Source of the DNA: Lepidodermella squamata | Taxonomy: Eukaryota > Gastrotricha | DNA length: 64,000 bases | Direction of reading: 5' to 3' | Assembly (NCBI GenBank): GCA_047495785.1 | Contig: JBLDXI010000026.1 | Span: 310,001-374,000 of the forward strand | In this document: positions 32,701-42,200 of the stretch, in pieces | Layout of the letters: every line of letters starts with the position of its first letter | Position numbering within the stretch: position 1 is the stretch's first letter | Made by a program: the position numbers and the translations under genes | Notes under the pieces: model-generated | Told to the model about the DNA's origin: nothing | What the model saw: the letters and a program-made list of their open reading frames with translations, nothing else | Databases searched by the model: none

Positions 32701-35700
32701 AATTACTCCTGCGGAATGCTCTTTGTGAGATGTAAGTAAGTTGGTTTCCCTTTGATTTAGTAGGAGTGGTAAAGGTACCATTTTGGCACTATGGTAGTCT
32801 TCACTTTGTATCAAGAACGCGGACAAGATTTACTAAAATGCCCACAATGGCAGTTTGATTAATTGTTGCGGCCGCGGTTGGCCCTTGGTCTTGGCCTTGA
32901 TCTTGCAACAGCATGAGTGCCTACAACATGCGCCACCGCACCACCGACAACTGGCCTCTTTGTCGAGTTGCGCTGCTGGACTGCCTAGGGATCGGGATAA
33001 CTTTTCCCGTTGGCGCTAAAACGTGATAGAGTGCCATCTAATATGGCTAAAATCCTTGCTTTTGAGTCATTTCACTCAACGGTGCACTTTCCAAACCGCG
33101 GAAAAACCTTGATCCGTCATTTTTCAACTGCGTCAATCGCGTTCTATTGTTGGCGCCGCCCACCGTCAAATTTTTAGCTTCATGTTCAAAGAGCAAAGTA
33201 GCTTGCGTGTGCCTTTAGAATGGGAAGCATAATCTGAGGGGCAGCTGGTTGTATGTAAGTTGGGTAGGTTGCTTTTGGTTAGGACTTAGGACCAGAGGGG
33301 AGACTCCCGTAGCCCGATACCTCCACATCCATCTCCTTGTAGTTCGATGTTGTGAACATGTAAAGCACTGGGGCCCCGCCAAGGCAGGAGATGACGGTCA
33401 CTCGTCACTTTTAAACCAAGACCAAGTCTCCCAATTTGCTGGTAGCTAGCTAGCTAACGCGTGGAGGCTTTCCTAGACGATCGTTTTTCACTCGCCGAGA
33501 GTCCACTTTCAACGACAGCAGGGCGTACGCGACCCGACCCAACATTTGCCGTGAATTACGTTGCCCGCTACCGCCACGGGGAGACTGCCGTTGTCGCTTG
33601 AACAGTAGTAAGGTCTACCATCAAAAGACTCATTTGGGTAATTTAGTTAAGCTCGGTGGATGGAAGGTTTTAGAGAACTAAATCGTTCAGCCAAACCATG
33701 GCTGCAACTCGAAAGCGAGAAAAGTTGCCAGTGGTTATTAGTACGGCCGAGCATGCCCGCTGCAGGATCCAGCCCAAGGGCCAACCGAGGCCGCTACAAT
33801 GAATCAGAGGGCCATTGTAGGCCACTACAGTGATACTTTTCCGACTAACGGTTTTACCACCAAAATCTTGGATACGATGCAAGTTAAAACGGGTGTGGAT
33901 AACTATGATGGGGAACGCATCTTTACCAAGCAGCTAAACGGAAACGAGCAACTGAAATCGGACTAAAATCGGATGACTCCTTACCTCAACCATCTTGTTA
34001 CCGCAGTCTGGGACCGAATGGATAGCAAATCGTGGTAGCACCCGCATATTTGCTATTTTATAAGAAGTATGCGCTTCCTTCAACTTGTTACAAGTGAAAA
34101 AGGGCTCTGCTGTATAAGGTCTCGGAACAGCCCAATTTTGAAACTCGATTTTGAGCTTAAAATGTGATTGCCCATCAGGGCGAAAAAGTCGTGGATAAGT
34201 TGACGTGGTTCTTGCTGTTTTCTCTTTTAAAACCTTCTTCTCAATCTCCTCTCCTTTTTGAATACAAAAACTTATGGTGCAGCCATGGGTTTTTTCAAGA
34301 TAAGTGCCATGAAAGATGAAAATGCTCACTTTCTCTTCGATTCGAACTTGAATCGGATATGGAGGGAAAAGGCTTTTAAACTGTGGATAAAAACCGCATT
34401 TACTGGAAATTTCTTACTTCCTTAGTAAGATCTTGTTGTGCTCTACTAGGGAATTTGACAAAACTATGGTTGAACCCATTCCGTTTCTGCAGCAGTGCTC
34501 CAAAAGACGCAAGGTCATGCAGTTTCGAGGTGTTGGGTCTGACGTAGTGAGTGCTAATCGGGACAAAAAAGTCTTGGACAAGTTGGGGTGGTTCTTGCTG
34601 CTTTCCCTGTCAAAACCTTCCTCCCAGTGCCTTCTCCTATTTGACTACAAAAAGCTACGGTGCAACCAAGGGTTTTTTCGAGATAAGACAGGTTAAAACA
34701 CACCATTTTCACTTTTTCCTCGTTTTGCAAGCCGGGAAGGAAAAGACTTCAAAGCCGTGGATGACAACCATATTAACTGGCTATTTCTTACTTCGCTGAT
34801 AGGCTCTCCATGTGCTCTGCTAGGGAATGTGAAAAAACTGTGGTTGAACCCATTTTGTTCCTCGCAGAAACGCCGCTAAAGGCGCCAGTATTTGCATTTT
34901 TCCAAGGTTTTTGCGCTTTCGGATCGCTATCAGGTCGCCTAACGGCAGAAAACCCACGGTTACACATGCATTTTTATCAATTTCTGGATACGTTCGACTG
35001 TTCTCTACCAGGTAATCCGAAAATTTCATGGTAACATCCACAAAAGCGCATTATATTTGTTGGTCATTTGTCCAGTGCATTCATTATTTTTCACACAGAA
35101 TGCGGGCTATAAGTATATCTTATAATATTATGCGCGCGTAGTACTGTTTATAGTGCGCAGTACTCTGTATAGAGGTTTTTTCTCGCTGGTCGCCTTTAGC
35201 GCAAAATCATCGACATGCAGAACTAGGAAATCGCATCTCCCCGTGCAAGTCCAGATTTCTGGGTATAATGCAAACCCGATACAACCTAAAACATTGGTCA
35301 GTTGAATACATTTCATGGGACGGCATATGTGTCTTACCTGAGGATAGTGAATGAAACGTATTGAATATTCTATCAAGCAGCCGTCGCTGCTCAGCCGTGA
35401 CTTCATCCGCGCTAGGAAGGTTGAGATTAGGTTGGCGACAGGCGACTTGAATCGTGAGAAGATGAAAGTTGAGTGGGTCAGGGCTAACCAGATCTTGTAC
35501 TGGTACCCCATTTACTGCGGACTGAAGGGCTATGCTAGTTAGCAAACTCGGCAGCGTTTCGTTTTGATTTCCGTGATGAGGTTTTCCAGGCAGTAACGCT
35601 CGGCTCTCCTGCACTCGTGACTCATTGATAATCAACTCGGCATGTTCTTTACTCAGATGACGTCGAAGATTAGCGACATTTACAGAGCCATTCGTGTTCA

Positions 35701-35935
35701 GGGCGGCTGTTTTTAGCTTTGCGCATTTGTTGCAGGCGTAAACAGGCGCCCCGGAAGGATTGCAACCTGCCCAAGTAAAATTTGACTCGCAGGTTGGGCA
35801 GGGCATACGAGGAGCAGGCCTGCAAGGGTCGAGGGTAGTCGAGAGAAGGGAATGGCGCCGCTTGATACATAGGCCCATACTCTTATTATTGCTGCTGAAA
35901 TCTGACATTTTTTCGCTTTTCTGAGGGATGAACAT
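29750..35935 (-). CDS. hAT-type transposase gene (BED-like finger, RNase H-like core, C-terminal dimerisation region), split by a nested element
   Basis: Minus-strand exons: 35935-35338 (N-terminus with a BED-like finger CPTCESNF...ACNKC...HLSKEHAEL); 35285 to about 35166 (GFALYPEIWTCTG...FLVLH, the WTS-like catalytic-domain start); then, beyond the inserted element, about 31242-30457 with DPCHLLINSFYESF (CxxH-like) and SYRWNYLLQFLRQF (the sRWN motif); and 30400-29750 with LALHFDFRLRRYSAL (the LDPRFK-like block) and FWNRLKDDIPILSLVAQYVF. The last is the hAT C-terminal dimerisation region. The intron between the last two exons is ~56 bases. The order of motifs is that of hAT transposases. The exact splice across the insertion is unresolved. 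It could be an old transposon or a domesticated copy with introns. Confidence 0.6.
31362..35165. mobile_element. 3.8-kb element with ~1-kb inverted terminal repeats (foldback-like)
   Basis: The left end (gagtactgcgcactataaa, 31362) reappears inverted at the right end (tttatagtgcgcagtactc, 35165). Similarity continues inward for about 1 kb on each side, to about 32400 and 34140. Each arm is itself built from 375-385-base direct repeats, visible as gagcaca/tgtgctct boxes at about 31705 and 32088 on the left, and 34438 and 34811 on the right. The central ~1.7 kb has no recognisable transposase. Open frames of 70-130 codons on both strands inside the arms are a by-product of the inverted repeats. 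No target-site duplication was visible at the ends given. It sits inside the hAT-like gene. Confidence 0.75.
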
Positions 35936-36879
35936 TCATCACAAGCCTGCGGCTATGTGGCCACACAGACTCTGATGCAGCGCCGCAAAATCAAATCAGC
36001 CAGCATTGAAGCGTTGTGAGAGTAAAATCAATAGATTAAATTAGATCTGCGCATATGCGCTTTGCATAAAAATCAAATTAAATCAAGAAATCTTCGTCTC
36101 ATCTGCAGCTAAAAATTTTGCAGCGAAAACATCAGAAAAGGTTTTACATTCATAATAATAAGGGTTGCGACTTACTGAAATACCAATCATTGAATATTCA
36201 GAATTGGTCAAGTTAACTCGGGACTTACCCAAAGGTATCCCCTCGTCGAGGATCCTATTTCTTACACCGATGACACGTATGCTTTTTTCCCTGGCTAAAA
36301 AAAATAAGTTGAAAATGACGATCGGTTTTTATTTCTGTGCCGATATATTTGACTAGAGTATCCTAAATTCTAAATTATCGGTCATTCGGTAAATTGTTAT
36401 TGTTATGAATATTGAATATTGAATGTACCAAGATTTGTTGTTTTCAACTCATGAGTCTTCCTCGCTTGCTGTGTGACTTGAACGAGCCTGCGAAATTCGA
36501 GTTTAATCACAAATTTTAATGCGCATAACATTTTGGGACAAGCTTTTGCATGTCCATTTTTTCATTATTTGTCCTAATTACCCCTAATCATTTTTCTGAT
36601 TGAATTCGTTATCGAGCGAAAAACGCGTTGCGTGCAGGTAAAAGCGCATTTCCTAGCTAAAATTGTTCGTTGTGCGAATCAAAGCCCTACATTTGGAAAA
36701 TCAATCATCAATGTAAGTTGGTTTGGTTTTTTCGGCGTAGCAGTAATTATGGGACCACGGAATAATTGGGCCACGGAAAAGCTGATTCGTGATTGATTAG
36801 GGAGTCTTCCCGTGAGAGCGGCAAATCTCTACGCTTCATTACCGTCGATTTATTCCTGTTGAACTTGTTTTAAACAGCC
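35936..36879. other. Intergenic; upstream region of channel copy 1
   Basis: From about 36170 this resembles 45010-45680 upstream of the second channel (shared tgaaataccaatcattgaat-like words, then ggaccacggaataa and gaacttgttttaaacagc just before the ATG). The duplication therefore includes 700 bases of promoter. No other gene is seen. Confidence 0.6.
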
Positions 36880-38148
36880 ATGAAAACTCTTCGAATCTTC
36901 TGTGTTCTTTCAGCCATCCTAACAGAGTCATGCATCCTAATGGAGTCACTAATTTTCGCTTCCGATGAAGACAATTATCGATTCGGTAACGAATCGCAGA
37001 GGCTTGCAAAAGCATTCTGGAGCACATACCCAACTTTAGAACAACCGAATCCGACTTCGAATGGCTTGTATCCTGTTAAGACGGCACTTGAGCTTTCCGT
37101 CGTATCATTTGATGGGATTGATGATATGACTGAGACAATGACTTTTCTTGGTCGCGTTAAACTCTCGTGGCAAGATGACGGCGTCTCGAAATTGGGGAAA
37201 ACAACATCACCGTTCGTCATCAACTACCTGATACCCGCCACGCAAATCTGGGTACCAATAATTTGGCAATTCAATGATCCCAGAAATCCTGACCTATTCA
37301 ACTCAATAAGGCAGGTATCGCAAATTTCGGTTCAATGGAATACGGTAAATGACGTCAAGTCAGATAACAGTAGCTGCGGGTGGTACATTTTTGCGTATTT
37401 CTATGCAAATTGTCAAATGGAAGACGGCATCAAGTACTTCCCTTTCGACACGCACTCATGTGACTACAGCTGGGCGCCCATTGCTCATGACCATCAGGTT
37501 AGAATCTACCCGGACTTATCGCGTGTGAATGGCATGGACTCTGTGAGTTATATAATTGGCAAAGAGAATGCGTCAGTCAATGGCTCAGTGTGGTCACTGA
37601 TTAGAGTCGATATCATCCAACAGATTGCTATAAACGACCGAACTATGTTGACCTACCGATTTACGGCTCAACGGCGACCAGGCTATCACATTCAGACCAT
37701 CATCATCCCAAGTGGGCTCGTTGCTATTCTTCAACTGGTCGCCTTGTGGTTCCCACATTCGCCTGATCGTTCGACCTTTTTGATAACCATACTTCTGGCT
37801 TTTTGGATCATACAGTCCGCAGTAACAGCAAGTGTTCCTAAAGTTGCTAATTCTGCCCTACTGATCAGCATTACTGTGCTATCTTGCATCAATGTAGCCT
37901 TCATAGTTGAATCAATAGCGGTTCTGTTCTACCTTGAAGGGCCGGAAATATTTTTCGGACGATTTATTATTTACAAGTCGTCATCTTTGCCTTCAGCCGA
38001 TAGCAGGATGGATAGAATGGCTCGGGATGTTGAGAAAGAAATCGGAGGCAAGAAGAATCATCGCCTGATATTCTACATAGACACGTCTCTGTTTGTGATT
38101 GGCATTATTGTGACTGTTCTTAGCCCAGCAGTTTTGTATTTCTTGTAG
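36880..38148 (+). CDS. Intronless Cys-loop ligand-gated channel, copy 1
   Basis: Single exon, 422 codons. MKTLRIFCVLSAILTESCI is a signal peptide. The extracellular domain has the pentameric-channel pattern VSFDGIDDMTETM ... LSWQDD ... QIWVPIIWQFND. The Cys-loop, CQMEDGIKYFPFDTHSC, has 15 residues between cysteines instead of the usual 13. TM1 is TIIIPSGLVAILQLVALWF, TM2 STFLITILLAFWIIQSAVT with Asp at -1' and Leu at 9', TM3 ANSALLISITVLSCINVAFI, and TM4 IFYIDTSLFVIGIIVTVLS. The TM3-TM4 loop is short and basic/acidic. Asp before TM2 suggests cation flow, by analogy. Loop C has no vicinal Cys. It is about 88% identical by eye to the copy at 45682. Confidence 0.85.
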   Translation: MKTLRIFCVLSAILTESCILMESLIFASDEDNYRFGNESQRLAKAFWSTYPTLEQPNPTSNGLYPVKTALELSVVSFDGIDDMTETMTFLGRVKLSWQDDGVSKLGKTTSPFVINYLIPATQIWVPIIWQFNDPRNPDLFNSIRQVSQISVQWNTVNDVKSDNSSCGWYIFAYFYANCQMEDGIKYFPFDTHSCDYSWAPIAHDHQVRIYPDLSRVNGMDSVSYIIGKENASVNGSVWSLIRVDIIQQIAINDRTMLTYRFTAQRRPGYHIQTIIIPSGLVAILQLVALWFPHSPDRSTFLITILLAFWIIQSAVTASVPKVANSALLISITVLSCINVAFIVESIAVLFYLEGPEIFFGRFIIYKSSSLPSADSRMDRMARDVEKEIGGKKNHRLIFYIDTSLFVIGIIVTVLSPAVLYFL

Positions 38149-39863
38149 TAATTTTAGCTATTGCCTCATCGCTTCGAATGTGATTTTCAGATACCAGATG
38201 TTCCGGAATGCCAAAGTTGGCGAAAAGTTATTGTTGCTCTCTGTTAACTTTTTTAACTGTGTTATACTTCGGATATTAGTTCATGATTATAGAATCCTAT
38301 AGAAGCTGCAGCTGACTAAGAACCAGTATGATTCAAAATTGTAGTTAATTTTGGTTATTTGTTCTCGGAAAACATAAAATTCAGTTAACCTTTACATTTC
38401 AGTATTGCGTTATTGTGGGTAGACATCTTGCTTGTATGATTGAAATTATTGTTAAAAATTTTTATAAATAAATACGTTGCCTAATGGCGTGTTCTTTTAC
38501 TGACAAAATAACCAGAATAACTAATTCGGCCATCTTCCCGTGTTCATCCCGCCGTCGTACCAGACTTTGCATGTGCTTGAGCGGGAAGGGGGAAGGGGGA
38601 CTTCGGAACAATGTAGGAAAAGTTCCAACTTTTTTAATCGTCATGTTTAATTTGAATCAACCGCTCGAGGTACAGGTGTAACCCAAGGGCACCAAGAATT
38701 TCAGTTAAGTTTGGCTGCGGATTGAAGAGAATGGTTAACTTCAAGCGATTCCTTGTTTTTTTTTTATTTATTCAGGTACAATAGAACTGCACAGTAAAAA
38801 CTTAACCGCAGTGGGTAGAATAGTAGCATTTTTAGGTCAAGCAGCAATAACATAGCTTCGGCAGTTGATTTGTTGGGTTATCAATTATGTTGGGAATGCA
38901 TAGGTTTTGCAGTCGCAATGCCTTATTTTACCTTCCCTTGCTAAGTGCACTCTGCGGATTTCCTTGGATTAGTGCAGCACTTTCACAGCCCCCTCAAAAT
39001 TAGCGATTAGAAATTACTTATTTATGAGAGAACAAATTAATTGCAAGAGTAAATATATTGAGGTTCAATAAAGAATGGCAACATCAATTGCAACACTCGC
39101 TGAGGCACATCATATCTGGAAGTAAAAAGTCGGTGCCGAAGGGAGAGCTAAATAGGGGGTCAATTTCATCTGCTCACAGAAAAACGATTATGAATTATTT
39201 TTGAGTGAAATATGATTTCAAAAATCGTTTTTTTACTCAGAAATAAAAACAGACACCATCTCGCCAGTTAAATCGCTAGTTAGAGGTTCAGGGTGTTCAA
39301 GGTATGAGTCTCTTTTGCGTCCAAGTGCTAGTTTAGGAATCGAGCTGAGAAGAAGACGATGCTCTCACCCGACCATTGCGCGGCGTAAGAGCGCTTCACG
39401 TCTCTTTCTCGAACAAAATGTCCACAATTATCCACAAGACATTTTAATGCGGAAAATTGCGGAATTGTCACGCTACAGCAATGACTGCAGCCGGCCTAGT
39501 CAAGCCTGACAATTTAGCCATAGTAACATAAAAAGCCCTGTTGCTAATGGGTTCGCTTTTGCCCACGAGCTAAGCTCGTGATATGCTACATAAATGACCG
39601 AGGTAACCCCGGCTCGGTTCTACTTCGCACACTGGGTGAATTAGTTATTCTTGGTATTCCCCTCGCTATCCACCTTGATACCTAGCTTTTTGATTCCGTG
39701 ATCTCATGTGACAAAGTAAAAAATGCTAATGTAACGGTGGGAACAATCCGGCGAATTTGAAGCCTTGTTAATTATATTCGGCCGCGTGATCTGGAAATCA
39801 TGGGCCAACGGTTTTCCGACTGCATTCTGACGAATTCTATTTATTACATAAAAACAGTATAGA
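38149..39863. other. Intergenic, 1.7 kb
   Basis: A poly(A)-like ataaataaat near 38463 may end the channel transcript. The remainder has no convincing gene, RNA or repeat. Confidence 0.5.
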
Positions 39864-40214
39864 ATGATCAAGTACATCATTTTATTAAGCTGTTCTGTAG
39901 AGCTGGCAGCTTGCTGCAAAGCTCCGTCTCCGCAGCTAGACAATGAACCAAAAGAATCGATTCAATCGCCTCCTTCGAACAAAATACAGATGCCGACATT
40001 CTACTCATCGTCCTTCCCAGATCCCGCCACGCCCCTTATAAAATCCTCATCCGTTATACCCATAACAACTCACTTCGAAGAAAAAGAAGCAACAACGACG
40101 GAAAGTTCAGATCCATCTACTACGCAACCCTTCATTCAGCCGGTGAATAACAGGAAGCGAAGAAGTTGTATCGATTCCTATACCGAAGAGACGAATGGCG
40201 GCTTTTGTTTGTAG
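39864..40214 (+). CDS. Secreted precursor with a dibasic-flanked Cys-Cys C-terminal peptide
   Basis: A 116-codon frame starts MIKYIILLSCSVELAACC (signal peptide). The middle is Ser/Thr/Pro-rich and low in structure. It ends NRKRRSCIDSYTEETNGGFCL: a tetrabasic cleavage site followed by a 16-residue peptide with two Cys twelve residues apart. This layout is typical of a peptide-hormone or secreted-peptide precursor, though I know no matching hormone. An alternative is the detached first exon of the DUF4419-type gene that starts downstream, which lacks a visible signal peptide. Confidence 0.5.
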   Translation: MIKYIILLSCSVELAACCKAPSPQLDNEPKESIQSPPSNKIQMPTFYSSSFPDPATPLIKSSSVIPITTHFEEKEATTTESSDPSTTQPFIQPVNNRKRRSCIDSYTEETNGGFCL

Positions 40215-40336
40215 CAGAGATGATTTCTTCGATATTCCCGCAAATTGGACGTTAGGACGGACCCAAAGGTATGAAATTCGTATTTTGAGCAATATTCAAG
40301 TTTAAGAGCAATACGGTTTTTGGATATTGCTATAGA

Positions 40337-41452
40337 ATGGAAATAATTCTCGATGAAAATCTTGAGTTTCGCGGCACGAGAGCTGGCGAATGCGAAAAAT
40401 GGGGTCCACTTCTACCAGTAATGGAATCTTCGAGGAGAACGAAGAAGGGGAGGATGAACAATGTCCTCCTGCCAGTCATAGAGAACGGAGTGATCACTCC
40501 GTTCTCTATGCTACCAGTAAAGAATTCTTCGAGGAGAACGAAGAAGGGTAGGATGAACAATGTCACGGCTTCATGGAATCTATTCGAGTGCCACATTTCA
40601 CAAACAGCGTTCGCATACCACACAAATTTGATAACCTACTTGGCTAAATGTTTCGCGGAGCATATTGGGGTTGTAATACGGCCTGATATGATATATTTTA
40701 CAGTAATGAACGAAATATCTCGTTTTGTGACAGGAAATTCTGAAGCAGTTCGCCACTTGTTCACCACTCGAAAGGATGGTAAAGATACACTTATTGCCGT
40801 CGTACCTCCTGGACGGACGATGCTTGATCTTGATCAGATCATGGACCAATTAGAACAGAAAATTCCCAGTAATATCAGTGGGCTCACGCCTAATTTCACG
40901 ACAGATTCGCCAATGAGCCTTGAAGCCCGAAAGGCTGCATTGGCTGAGACGGTTTCTCCATACTATGATTTCAAGATGGTATCATATTGTGGAATACCCA
41001 AAGTTCGGCTGGAAGGAACTCCTGTAGACTGGACGAAAGTATTGATCGCCGCGAAAAAATGGCATCAGCTCCTCAGTCCTTATGGCCTGGGTTCCTATTT
41101 ACAAGGCGTTCTTGAATTGGTTAGCAAAATTCTTGAGGATGCTAAAGCCGAACAGCTGACACGAGCGTTTTGGGTAAATATATTTCGAATTGGTCATCCG
41201 GAATACGGTTGTGGGGATTTTCCTCCGCTAATTCATGGCTGGATGGCTACGCTTCATAATTTGAAAGAAGGCGTAGAGTTGGGCGCCTTCCCACATCATA
41301 TCACCAAGGTTGAATGGGAGCATAATCAATATGGGGACTTCGTTGCGCATCACGGCTTGTTTTCTTCAAAACTTGACAGCGATAACTTTTTGGTTCCTGA
41401 ATTCTCCCGATTCATTTTCAAGAAATCAATTGTGGGGATTTTCCTCCGCTAA
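40337..41452 (+). CDS. DUF4419-family protein, paralogue of the 17.8-kb gene, 3' end frameshifted by a tandem duplication
   Basis: An open frame of 371 codons. From about residue 95 it aligns with the 17760-18797 protein: HTNLITYLAKCFAEHIG, VIRPDMIYFTVMNEIS, PSNISGLTPNFTTDS, YCGIPKVRLEGTPVDW, FWVNIF, HGWMATLHN and HHITKVEWEHN. The first ~90 residues look unlike the paralogue and contain a duplicated block around a perfect palindrome (40477-40510), so the true start may be elsewhere; no signal peptide is seen. At the 3' end the segment 41209-41429 is repeated exactly at 41430-41650. Because 221 is not a multiple of three, the first copy runs into a stop soon after FKKS. The gene may be a pseudogene or an assembly artefact. 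Confidence 0.65.
   Translation: MEIILDENLEFRGTRAGECEKWGPLLPVMESSRRTKKGRMNNVLLPVIENGVITPFSMLPVKNSSRRTKKGRMNNVTASWNLFECHISQTAFAYHTNLITYLAKCFAEHIGVVIRPDMIYFTVMNEISRFVTGNSEAVRHLFTTRKDGKDTLIAVVPPGRTMLDLDQIMDQLEQKIPSNISGLTPNFTTDSPMSLEARKAALAETVSPYYDFKMVSYCGIPKVRLEGTPVDWTKVLIAAKKWHQLLSPYGLGSYLQGVLELVSKILEDAKAEQLTRAFWVNIFRIGHPEYGCGDFPPLIHGWMATLHNLKEGVELGAFPHHITKVEWEHNQYGDFVAHHGLFSSKLDSDNFLVPEFSRFIFKKSIVGIFLR
40412..40564. repeat. Direct repeats flanking a 34-bp perfect palindrome
   Basis: 54-base near-identical blocks at 40412-40465 and 40511-40564 (ctaccagtaa...gaacaatgtc) flank the palindrome at 40477-40510, centred on gtgatcac. The whole lies in the 5' part of the DUF4419 open frame. Confidence 0.85.
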
Positions 41453-41650
41453 TTCATGGCTGGATGGCTACGCTTCATAATTTGAAAGAAGGCGTAGAGT
41501 TGGGCGCCTTCCCACATCATATCACCAAGGTTGAATGGGAGCATAATCAATATGGGGACTTCGTTGCGCATCACGGCTTGTTTTCTTCAAAACTTGACAG
41601 CGATAACTTTTTGGTTCCTGAATTCTCCCGATTCATTTTCAAGAAATCAA
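41209..41650 (+). repeat. Exact 221-bp tandem duplication within the DUF4419 gene
   Basis: Copy 1 is 41209-41429, copy 2 is 41430-41650, and they match base for base as I read them. After copy 2 the frame continues SMATDEARNWEGD to a stop at 41710-41712, which is probably the ancestral end of the protein. Confidence 0.9.
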
Positions 41651-41712
41651 TGGCGACTGACGAAGCTAGGAACTGGGAAGGGGATCATTTTCGAAGCAGG
41701 GACTGCTGGTGA

Positions 41713-42200
41713 GCAGACCAATCATAAATTGGGCTCAACTACCATCCATTCCATTCTATTTTTGAGTTTCAAGCTACCTGATTCAATAGAGACATTTGTC
41801 AATCGATATACCTAACATGTAATCCTTTCAATGGAATTTCCCCACCTTTAAATGAATATTATAGCCATTTCAAACTTCGCATGTTTGTAGCTTTAGTGGC
41901 TCCTTCACGTAAAATGTCTCAAGCAATTAAACCTGAACCCGTTTCAGAAATGCAATTTCCCATGTTTTTTAAAAGACAAATCAAGAGGAACCAAATCTTC
42001 CCAATTTTCAAGCTTCATTAAAATCATCAGTCAACCCTGTGAACTAATCTACTAATGAACTAATCAGCAGCTTCTTATTTGAATTAGAAGCTATCCTAGT
42101 CTCTTGTATAGCTTGTAATTTGGTAAAATAAATGGGACCGCTATTTATTCACAATATTTCAACCAGAAAACTGAGTAGGTATTTCACAATGTATCTAGGC
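41713..42200. other. Intergenic between convergent genes
   Basis: A taaaataaatgg near 42123 on the plus strand and aataaatagcgg on the minus strand supply poly(A) signals. Nothing else is seen. Confidence 0.5.

Noticed and set aside
32440-32826. A 128-codon minus-strand frame in the centre of the foldback element
   Set aside because: No similarity to any transposase I know, and no supporting exon; kept only as part of the element.
31325-35034. Frames of 70-130 codons on both strands in the element arms, repeated left and right
   Set aside because: Their repetition follows from the inverted arms; no start context or domain.
36165-36356. A 63-codon frame before channel copy 1
   Set aside because: It lies within the duplicated upstream region and is not open in the second copy.
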